A DNA stretch of 43,548 nucleotides from contig JAFGDS010000109.1 of NCBI GenBank assembly GCA_016931995.1, forward strand, positions 1-43,548, in the 5' to 3' direction. The notes under the pieces were generated by a model, which searched no databases, was not told where the DNA came from, and saw nothing but the letters and a program-made list of their open reading frames with translations. The position numbers and the translations under genes were made by a program. How positions within the stretch are numbered: the first letter of the stretch is position 1; each line of letters opens with the position of its first letter. Positions 1 to 5,762 of this stretch are shown piece after piece. The stretch is from Pirellulales bacterium. Its GTDB lineage: Bacteria; Planctomycetota; Planctomycetia; Pirellulales; Thermoguttaceae.

Positions 1-373
1 CCGGCGACAAAACAATCAAGCAAGTCGAAGGCTTCGGCAGAAATCTTCGTCGTAGTTTTTTCTTGAACAGGCACCATCGCGTTGTTTCCAGTGTTGGCAA
101 ATGACGACAAGTCACGTAATAGTCATCGTCTCTGCCGCCTTCATGGCCCCATGTTACTCATCATAGGCGGAGAGAATTGGCACCGCCAACGCCGATTGGG
201 TAACATCTTCATTATACAGACGTGGCGGTAATCGTCTAGCCCCCACTAGAAGGGGTGCGCCATGACCCGAAAAATCCCCGATTCAAACTGACCCACTACC
301 TGTCGGGCCGGCCCCCTTGGCTCCCGGCGGTCGTTTTAGTACGATACCCAGGATCGGGCGTCACGCGCCCTTC
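1..373. other. Left-edge non-coding sequence
   Basis: No convincing gene is seen. The first 250 bases are less GC-rich than the rest of the window. A small hairpin with CCCC and GGGG arms lies near 241-257. The stretch ends just before the tRNA-Arg gene, so it may hold that gene's promoter, but no clear -35/-10 pair is visible. Confidence 0.5.
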
Positions 374-447
<74 letters not shown>

Positions 448-814
448 CTTGAGGCGGTGGGGTGAGTCGGGTCAGTGCGTCCGCGTGCCGTTTCTCTCTG
501 CGCCCGAAACTCGCCGAGACACCGCCCCTCCGTCCGCCAGCGGGTTCCTATCGCCAGTCCCGATCCCGCGGGCGGCGGGTCCTGGCGGTTTTCTGGGCGG
601 TCTGCTTCGGCCGTCCCAACAAAAGCGCGTGTAGCAACAGGGCCCGCCGTCCGCGGGATCGAGCCGAGCATCGGTAGCCTCAACCGATGCTGTATCCCTG
701 CCCCAGACGAGCGGAATCCCGTTGCGATGAGCGGTTAAGTACCCCATTCCAAGTATAGGATTCTTGGGAGTGGGACGTCGCGTTCCTCTCCGGCTTGCCT
801 TCTTCGCTTGCCGT
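448..814. other. Non-coding stretch with a tRNA-like hairpin
   Basis: No gene is supported here. At 667-691 there is a perfect 9-bp stem (AGCATCGGT/ACCGATGCT) with a 7-nt loop. Its left arm, with the preceding G, repeats ten bases of the tRNA-Arg (GAGCATCGGT). A weaker hairpin, CCAAG/CTTGG, lies near 749-767. It could end leftward transcription or be the remains of a duplicated tRNA; neither can be settled from sequence alone. Confidence 0.4.
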
Positions 815-1312
815 TTATGCGCCGCGGGCGGGGATGGCACTCACGGACCAGGCGAGACTGACGACCCAACCGATCAGGCACCAACCGAGGAAGAGGTTGA
901 TCACCAGGATCGGACCCTTGTTCGGGTGATTCCGCGCGGCCGCCACGATCGTGGGCAGCAAGTAGATCGCGACCAGCGTCCCCCAGAAAGCCAGCCCAAG
1001 GAGGAACGACCCATTTTCTCTGACAATTAGGAGGACGAAGCCAATTGTCGCGACTGCGATGAACGTCAGCACGAAGATCATCCCGGCAGGAGAACGCAAT
1101 GCGCGGCCCCATTTGGACGCAGCCGAACGACGCTCGCGCGCCAAGCGGACGTTCACTCCACACGCCGGACACGTCGGCTCCTGGATGTCCACCGCGCGGC
1201 CGCAGGCCGGGCAAGGACGACTCGTCTGATAATGCCGTCCGCACTGTGGGCATTCAGAATCCACGGCGGTGCGTTGGACGACTGGGATGCGGCAGTGCGG
1301 GCAAAGCGGCAT
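815..1312 (-). CDS. Zinc-ribbon membrane protein with superinfection-immunity-type C-terminus
   Basis: A 165-residue protein. Residues 1-60 hold two CxxC pairs in each of two zinc-ribbon-like units (CPHC/CPQC, then CPAC/CPAC). Hydrophobic segments follow at about 78-98 and 103-125. The last segment contains IYLLPTIVAAARNHPNK, then a second part ending LFLGWCLIGWVVSLAWS. The pattern YxLPxxxAxxRxHxN...NLxLGWxxxGWVxxLxW matches the superinfection immunity family (T4 Imm-like, Pfam Imm_superinfect). Phage members of that family block entry of DNA from related phages, but many bacterial members are untested. It shares its N-terminus with the next leftward gene upstream (1333-2010). It may be host or prophage-edge cargo. 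Confidence 0.75.
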   Translation of the reverse strand: MPLCPHCRIPVVQRTAVDSECPQCGRHYQTSRPCPACGRAVDIQEPTCPACGVNVRLARERRSAASKWGRALRSPAGMIFVLTFIAVATIGFVLLIVRENGSFLLGLAFWGTLVAIYLLPTIVAAARNHPNKGPILVINLFLGWCLIGWVVSLAWSVSAIPARGA

Positions 1313-1332
1313 GGTGAATTCGGTTCAAGTGG

Positions 1333-2010
1333 TTAGTGCCGGCGTCCTTCGGCGTCGATTCCTCTGGCGGGCATTTCTTCGACAATGTCCTTGAGACGTC
1401 CTGTCCTCAGTCGTTCGGCGGCGTCGCGGAGACCGTGACAAATCTCCACCACGTCGAGTTGTTCGCCGTTCTCCAATTTTGCCGTGACCAGATAGACATT
1501 CATTTGGCCCATTGCCACTAGCCGGTCGGCTTTCTCGCGATCGTCCTTCGCCGGCAACCGTTGGCCAAGATCGTCCAGGAGGGCGAGCCGATCGACATCC
1601 GGCGAGGCGATGTTCCAAAAGACCGCCACCCGCTGATGTGCCTCGGACAAGGGCCCCGCGAGGGTCCTGTCGCCGGTTCGTCCCGCCCGCTCGGCGAGAT
1701 CTGCGGCCGCCTCAAACTGCCCGGCGATCTGGGTATAGGCCGGATCAGGAAAGGAGATCGATCCCGAGCCGATCGGCCGATCCGATTCGGACACGAAGTG
1801 GCCCCTAAAAAACAGGCAGGCCACGAGTGCAATTGGCGATGCGCACGCGAAAAGAAGGAGCAGGTAGCCGGGGCCAAACCGGAACCGAACGCGCGGCGGC
1901 GGAGCAACCTCCGCCAAAGGAACGTGGTATTGCCAATGACATTGGGGGCACTCCGCGTCGGTGGCGGTTTGCCAGACGACAGCGACGCGACAGCGTGGAC
2001 AGAGGGGCAT
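1333..2010 (-). CDS. Zinc-ribbon, single-span membrane protein
   Basis: The chosen start gives 225 residues and begins MPLCPRCRVAVVWQT, nearly the same as the start of the neighbour at 815-1312 (MPLCPHCRIPVVQRT). It has GGAG a few bases upstream, so the longer reading frame to 2148 is not preferred. CPRC and CPQC form a zinc ribbon at residues 4-24. One membrane span lies at about 45-67. The remaining 150 residues are soluble, probably helical, and not recognised. Gene order suggests transcription with the neighbour, which starts 21 bases beyond this gene's stop. The shared N-terminus with unrelated C-termini points to domain shuffling between duplicates. Confidence 0.75.
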   Translation of the reverse strand: MPLCPRCRVAVVWQTATDAECPQCHWQYHVPLAEVAPPPRVRFRFGPGYLLLLFACASPIALVACLFFRGHFVSESDRPIGSGSISFPDPAYTQIAGQFEAAADLAERAGRTGDRTLAGPLSEAHQRVAVFWNIASPDVDRLALLDDLGQRLPAKDDREKADRLVAMGQMNVYLVTAKLENGEQLDVVEICHGLRDAAERLRTGRLKDIVEEMPARGIDAEGRRH

Positions 2011-2546
2011 GAAGGTCTCCGATTGTCTCTCCTCCTGATTCTGAACGCCCTTCACTCTCGGATCCATAACCCGGTTTCGGGGGCGCAATAACGCGCTCGC
2101 GGCGCGGTGGGGTGACGAGTGCTTGTCACCACGACGGGAAGTCGCCAAAAAAAATCTGCGACTGGCCTTGACGGCCGGCGCGGATTCGTTCTAATCGCCG
2201 ATGCTACACGTGGCCCCGCGCGGGGCCGAGAGCTTTTGTTTCTTTCACGCGGCGGTTTTTAACAATCGGGCGAGCCCGCGCTCCTTCGTCAGGCCGGCGG
2301 CCAGTTATTGGGTCCGCGGCCGAACGCGGTTCGGCGATTCTCGCCCATTCGCGGCCCTTTCCCGATTGTGGGTAGGCCGCGGACCCGACAACTGGCTTCG
2401 CTGCGCGTGGGCGCGCGCAGGCCGATCCCGCAGGTCCCTTGCCCCAACTGCGCTCGGTCTGCGCGCCCCGCCAGCGCGCACGGAGGAGCGGGCGGCAACG
2501 GACGGATCGACTGGCGCGGCGCGAGCCCCAGCCAAGAGGAGCCCTA
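2011..2546. other. Divergent spacer before the integrase
   Basis: This stretch lies between the leftward zinc-ribbon genes and the rightward integrase and should hold both promoters and perhaps one prophage end. Two structures are visible. One is the perfect palindrome GGCCCCGCGCGGGGCC at 2212-2227, followed by a T-rich run. The other is a 21-bp imperfect inverted repeat at 2301-2321 and 2375-2395. A longer in-frame extension of the integrase begins at 2439 but lacks a good ribosome site. No att core was found. Confidence 0.5.
2301..2395. repeat. Imperfect 21-bp inverted repeat upstream of integrase
   Basis: The left arm at 2301-2321 (starts CCAGTTATTGGG) and the right arm at 2375-2395 (ends GACAACTGG) match at 19 of 21 positions when one is reverse-complemented, with a 53-base centre. 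It could fold as a long hairpin in RNA or serve as paired protein-binding sites. Its place 150 bases before the integrase start makes integrase arm sites or integrase-gene control plausible, but this is inference. Confidence 0.6.
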
Positions 2547-3707
2547 ATGGCGATCCGGAAGCTCGACACCTTTGACGTTGCTTCGCGCGGTCCGGCGGCC
2601 GCGCCGGAACCGCGGACGGCGCTGCGGTTGTTTGTGCCCGACCGAGTGGACGGCAGCTTGCCGCCGCTTGCGGCTTCGCAGGGCCGGCTCTCGCCGGCGA
2701 TGAGCCTGTCGGAATTCTTCGACGGGTACGTGTGGCCCGTCCTCATGCGGCCGCGGGACACGTCGGCCCGCACGCTGGCCGAATACCGACGGAGCCTCGG
2801 CTACTGGGTCGAATTCACGGGCGATCCGCCCCTGGGGGCGGTGAGCCAGGCCTTGTGCGTCGAGCTCCTGGCCGGCCTGCAGAAATGCCCGGGCCGGCCG
2901 AGCCGCGGCAACGAGACCTTGGCACGCAACACGATCCGGAAGCATTGCACGCAGTTGCAGTATCTCTTGGACCTGGCCGGGCCGCGGTCGCGGGCCAACC
3001 GGATGGCCGCGACGAAGAAGGGCCTTTTTGGCCTGGACGAGGACGGGCTGCCCAACGAGCCGCCCTATCTGGTCCGGTCGCCGGCCGAGCGGAACGAGGT
3101 GGACGAGGTCTTCGAGGTCGAGGAAATCCACGCCTGGCTCGAGGCGTGCGAGCGGGCCCGCGTGCCGCGGGACCTGGGCGTCGCGCCGGCGGCGTGGTGG
3201 AGGGCCTTGATCCGCTATCTCTACAACACCGGCGTGCGGCTCGGCACGGCGATGGCCATCCGGTGGACGTGGCACGAGCGGGACGAACGCGGCCGGCTGT
3301 GGCTGAAGGTGCCCAAGACCGAGATCAAGGGCCACGCGCAGAAGAGCTTCTACGTGAACGCCGAGGCGGCCGACGCGATCGAGTCGATCCGCACCGCGCG
3401 GGAGATCGTGTTCGCCTGGCCGCACCATCCGCGGTGGCTGCAAGCCGTGCGGGTGAGATTGCAGGCCGCAGCCGGCCTGCCGCCGCATCGCCGGTTCGGA
3501 TTCCACGCCCTGCGCCGCGCGATGTGTACGGAGGCGGCCGAGATGAACGCTCTGGTCGCCCAGAAGCAGGCCGGCCACACGGCCATCGCGATGACCCGCG
3601 ACAAATATGTGAACAAGCGGGTCGTGGCCGCGACAATGGAGCGGCTGCCCCAGCCGAAACGGCGGCGGACCAAGGACGACGATCCGGATCAAAAGAAGCT
3701 GTTTTAG
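2547..3707 (+). CDS. int: Tyrosine recombinase (phage integrase)
   Basis: The 386-residue protein would cut and rejoin DNA between phage and host attachment sites. The catalytic set is visible: R231 in TGVRLGTA, a lysine in KTEIKGH, H320 and R323 in HALRR, H344 in QAGH and the nucleophile Y354 in DKYV. The N-terminal half holds a SAM-like DNA-binding region (about 50-150). The start at 2547 is preferred because AGAGGAG lies 7 bases before it. Residues 36-45 (SLPPLAAS region) are encoded by a copy of a 30-bp repeat also found before two tail genes. It reads toward the rest of the prophage. Confidence 0.92.
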   Translation: MAIRKLDTFDVASRGPAAAPEPRTALRLFVPDRVDGSLPPLAASQGRLSPAMSLSEFFDGYVWPVLMRPRDTSARTLAEYRRSLGYWVEFTGDPPLGAVSQALCVELLAGLQKCPGRPSRGNETLARNTIRKHCTQLQYLLDLAGPRSRANRMAATKKGLFGLDEDGLPNEPPYLVRSPAERNEVDEVFEVEEIHAWLEACERARVPRDLGVAPAAWWRALIRYLYNTGVRLGTAMAIRWTWHERDERGRLWLKVPKTEIKGHAQKSFYVNAEAADAIESIRTAREIVFAWPHHPRWLQAVRVRLQAAAGLPPHRRFGFHALRRAMCTEAAEMNALVAQKQAGHTAIAMTRDKYVNKRVVAATMERLPQPKRRRTKDDDPDQKKLF

Positions 3708-3800
3708 TGGCCAGTGGTTAGTGGCCAGTAGGCGGTAGGCGGAAACCCGAATCCCGAATCCCGAGCCCCGAACCCCTAGCCCCAGTCCCGATTCACGGAG
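3706..3800 (+). repeat. Low-complexity spacer after integrase
   Basis: This spacer begins with three tandem variants of GTGGCCAGT/GTGGTTAGT (about 3708-3730). It continues into a C-rich tract made of CCCGAATCCC, CCCGAGCCCC and CCCAGTCCC units (3745-3791). It overlaps the integrase stop. The same units recur in most spacers of the window. A GGAGGA ribosome site follows directly for the next gene. Confidence 0.75.
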
Positions 3801-3809
3801 GAACGACCG

Positions 3810-4241
3810 ATGGCCAACTTCTCGGCCGAGACCGCGACGAACGGACGTAGGCGGGTGTTCGCAGACGGGGGCGTGCTCGTGGCCCGGTCCGACCTCGTGG
3901 ATCACCGGCCGGCCCCGTTCGATTGGGGGCCGGCCGCGTCGCGGGATTCCTTGCACCGGCTCGCGCTGGCCATCCTCGCCCGCGAACTGGGCGAGGATTC
4001 GCTGGCCGTTCTCCACTACCGGGACTTCGCCGCGGACGTGCTCGCGCCGGCGGATTGCGGCGCCTGGTTCCTGTCCGGTTGCGCGGTCCGCCAGTGGCTC
4101 GACGCCAGGGTCGAGGGCTACCGCGATCGAAAGTGCGTGGCAGTGACGCCCGTCGGCGGCCTGGCTCCGCCGCCGCGCGGCGTCACCTTGGACCAAAACC
4201 ACCCCAACCAGAAGGGAGGTGACCGCGTGAAAGCACTCTGA
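3810..4241 (+). CDS. DUF6166-like phage protein
   Basis: A 143-residue soluble protein. Residues 38-98 (from DWGPAASRDSLHRLALAIL through a short acidic helix and a DF...W.LS...V..WL ending) resemble the DUF6166 pattern found in phage and plasmid proteins of unknown function; the assignment is from memory of that pattern. The start has a strong GGAGGA site 9 bases upstream. The last residues read through GGGAGGTGA and a GTG codon, which looks like a leftover ribosome site. A hairpin (CGTCGAT-CGCG with its complement, 4244-4282) follows the stop. No biochemical role is known. Confidence 0.6.
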   Translation: MANFSAETATNGRRRVFADGGVLVARSDLVDHRPAPFDWGPAASRDSLHRLALAILARELGEDSLAVLHYRDFAADVLAPADCGAWFLSGCAVRQWLDARVEGYRDRKCVAVTPVGGLAPPPRGVTLDQNHPNQKGGDRVKAL

Positions 4242-4243
4242 GA

Positions 4244-4327
4244 CGTCGATCGCGTAACCGCGGGCCGGATCGCGGATCGACGCTCAACTCAATTGTTGGG
4301 TTGCAAGACACCGGGCACGACGCCCGG
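4244..4327. other. Two hairpins ahead of the initiator tRNA
   Basis: The first hairpin pairs 4244-4254 with 4271-4282. The second has stem CCGGGC/GCCCGG at 4311-4316 and 4322-4327 with a 5-base loop, 24 bases before the tRNA. They may separate the upstream mRNA from the tRNA transcript or aid processing. There is no T-run, so intrinsic termination is not evident. Confidence 0.45.
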
Positions 4328-4351
4328 CTCACCGATTGCCACGAAGGCACT

Positions 4352-4423
4352 CGCGGGGTGGAGCAGTGGTAGCTCGCCGGGCTCATAACCCGGAGGTCGC
4401 GGGTCCGAATCCCGCCCCCGCAA
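4352..4423 (+). tRNA. Initiator tRNA-fMet (anticodon CAT)
   Basis: The acceptor strand CGCGGGG pairs with CCCCGCA and leaves the C1 x A72 mismatch that marks bacterial initiator tRNAs. The anticodon stem CCGGG/CCCGG has three consecutive G-C pairs next to the loop CTCATAA, the second initiator hallmark. The D arm is GAGC-AGTGGTA-GCTC. The T loop reads TCCGAAT rather than the usual TTCGAAT, an unusual base at position 55. Discriminator A4423 is followed by CTGA, so CCA is not encoded. It lies between two rightward phage genes, 33 bases before the RimI-like gene. Confidence 0.93.
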
Positions 4424-4455
4424 CTGAAAAGATCGCTGAAGGGAGGAACCACGAA

Positions 4456-5013
4456 ATGCACGAAAGGGCGGCGGGGCCGATCGCTTGGATGAAGCCGTTT
4501 GATTCACTAGGCGCGGAAATCCGGGACATGTTGCGGCGGGACATGCCAAGGGTCCTCGATATCGAGCGAGCGGGCTTCGCGCATCCGTGGGACGAGGCTG
4601 AGTTCCATCGCGCGTGCAAGTTGACGAAGGTGCGGGCCATGACGGCGGCGCTGTACGAGCCCGATCCAGACGACACGGGCCTGTGCGCCGTCGAGACGGT
4701 GATCGGCTTTATGGTCTTCGAGCTGGGCACGCGCGCGGTCGAGCTCATGAACCTGGCCGTCGCGCCGGAGTTTCGCCGACGCAGCGTCGGTCGCAAAATG
4801 ATCGACTATCTTTCGAGCTATCTGTCCGAGAAGCGGCCGCGGATCGTCGCCAACGTGTGGGAGCGGAACGTCGACGCGCAACTGTGGTTCCGCGCGCTGG
4901 GGTTCAGGGCGGTCCGCATCCTGCCCGGCGAGTACGAGGATGGCAGCGAGGCGTGGCAATTCGCCCGCCGCTGGCGCCCGGCCGAGGCGGCGGCACTAGC
5001 CACTGGCCACTGA
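4456..5013 (+). CDS. GNAT acetyltransferase, RimI-like
   Basis: A 185-residue GNAT-fold enzyme, expected to move acetyl from acetyl-CoA to a protein N-terminus. The RimI-like opening (VLDIERAGFAHPWDEAEF) is at about 33-50. The core reads VELMNLAVAPEFRRRSVGRKM, where R/Q-x-x-G-x-G/K binds the CoA pyrophosphate. It ends with RNVDAQLWFRALGFRAVRI and a Y-E-DG-E-A motif, as in RimI (N-acetylation of ribosomal protein S18). GGGAGG lies 9 bases before the chosen ATG; the longer frame would run through the tRNA. The last residues (ATGH) come from a spacer repeat. The real substrate is unknown. Confidence 0.82.
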   Translation: MHERAAGPIAWMKPFDSLGAEIRDMLRRDMPRVLDIERAGFAHPWDEAEFHRACKLTKVRAMTAALYEPDPDDTGLCAVETVIGFMVFELGTRAVELMNLAVAPEFRRRSVGRKMIDYLSSYLSEKRPRIVANVWERNVDAQLWFRALGFRAVRILPGEYEDGSEAWQFARRWRPAEAAALATGH

Positions 5014-5022
5014 CCACTAACC
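4992..5022 (+). repeat. CCACTGGCCACTGACCACTAACC repeat module
   Basis: Tandem variants of CCACT/GGCCACT cross the stop codon of the acetyltransferase gene. They are the reverse complement of the GTGGCCAGT units that follow the integrase at 3708-3730. The module is part of the set of stereotyped spacer sequences. Confidence 0.65.
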
Positions 5023-5146
5023 AAACACGGAGCGCGGGCCGAGGGATCGCCCCCGCGGCCACGGAAGGGCGGGCAAGCGGAAACGGCCGGCCGACGCGAG
5101 GGATCGCTCGGCCGGCGTGAACAACGAGATCGACAAGGAGGACGTC

Positions 5147-5404
5147 ATGGTGGGCACGGTGTTCGTGGATTCGACCTACGCGCGGCCGCAGATCGCGATG
5201 CCGCCGCGGCGCGTGCAGTGCGGCGAAACGGTCGTCGAGGTGAGTCTCGGCTTCCGGTTGTCGCGCTGCCCGGGCTGGATCGCGCGGGGGCTTCTGCGGC
5301 TTCTGTTTCGGTGGGTCGCCCTGGAACCGATGCTCGAGATACACCTGCTCGAACCACGCCGCCAGCCGCCGCCGTTCGACCCGTACTTCCGATCGGCGAA
5401 TTAA
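5147..5404 (+). CDS. Small hypothetical protein (85 aa)
   Basis: The ATG at 5147 is chosen because AAGGAGG lies 5 bases before it; an in-frame GTG at 5117 is weaker. The protein has two halves: an N-terminal part with strands (TVFVDSTY, ETVVEVSLGF) and a hydrophobic amphipathic stretch WIARGLLRLLFRWVALE at about 46-62 that could touch a membrane or pack in a small fold. It is proline- and arginine-rich at the end. It belongs to the early rightward gene run. No family is recognised. Confidence 0.6.
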   Translation: MVGTVFVDSTYARPQIAMPPRRVQCGETVVEVSLGFRLSRCPGWIARGLLRLLFRWVALEPMLEIHLLEPRRQPPPFDPYFRSAN

Positions 5405-5440
5405 CGCGGGGGAAGGGGGATTGGGGATTAGGGATTGGAG
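5405..5440 (+). repeat. G-rich spacer (reverse of the C-rich module)
   Basis: GGGGGAAGGGGGATTGGGG followed by ATTAGGGATTGG is the opposite-strand form of the C-rich spacer unit. It passes directly into the GGAGG ribosome site of the next gene. On the + strand the runs of four to five G could form a quadruplex. Confidence 0.6.
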
Positions 5441-5446
5441 GACGCC

Positions 5447-5743
5447 ATGGAAGAAAACGATCCGTTGCGGGCTTTGCGCCGGCATAGGGCGATCGGCCCC
5501 GCCACGAAGCTCGCGTTCGAGTGGTTGTGGCGCGCCGCCGGCGAGAAGCCGGGTCGCGTGGAGGTCTCGCTTTTGCAATGGGGATTGGAGCTCGGCCGAT
5601 CGGAGCGGTCGGTCCGGGGCTGGATTCGCGACCTGGTGGCATGGGACCTGATCCAGGTCACGGGCCGCGGCGACGACGACGAGTGGCACGTCGACGTCTA
5701 CCATCCCGCGCCGCCGAGCGATCGTCGCAAACCCGCCTCTTAG
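5447..5743 (+). CDS. Winged-helix replication/regulatory protein, short paralogue
   Basis: A 98-residue protein with a winged-helix pattern: helices at about 14-28 (AIGPATKLAFEWLWRAAG) and 36-66 (recognition helix RSERSVRGWIRDLVAWDLI), then a wing (QVTGRGDDDEWHVDVYHP). It aligns from AFEWLW through VDVYHPAPP with the N-terminus of the next gene (AFEWLW...VYVYHPNPA), so the two are tandem paralogues. GGAGG lies upstream of the ATG at 5447. It probably binds DNA near the origin candidate inside the neighbour or controls the replication operon. Confidence 0.7.
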   Translation: MEENDPLRALRRHRAIGPATKLAFEWLWRAAGEKPGRVEVSLLQWGLELGRSERSVRGWIRDLVAWDLIQVTGRGDDDEWHVDVYHPAPPSDRRKPAS

Positions 5744-5762
5744 GCTTCCCAAGGAAGGGACC

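Noticed and set aside
2212-2240. Palindrome GGCCCCGCGCGGGGCC with T-rich tail as an intrinsic terminator
   Set aside because: No rightward gene ends before it, and the T stretch is interrupted (CTTTTGTTTCTTT). It is kept only as a palindrome.
2544-4202. Long leftward open frame opposite the integrase
   Set aside because: It mirrors the integrase and neighbouring genes in very GC-rich DNA, spans an obvious spacer repeat and has no recognisable domain.
4352-4423. tRNA-fMet as the integration site
   Set aside because: The integrase and a phage-like gene lie on one side and phage genes on the other, and no second copy of its 3' end is present in the window. Carriage fits better.
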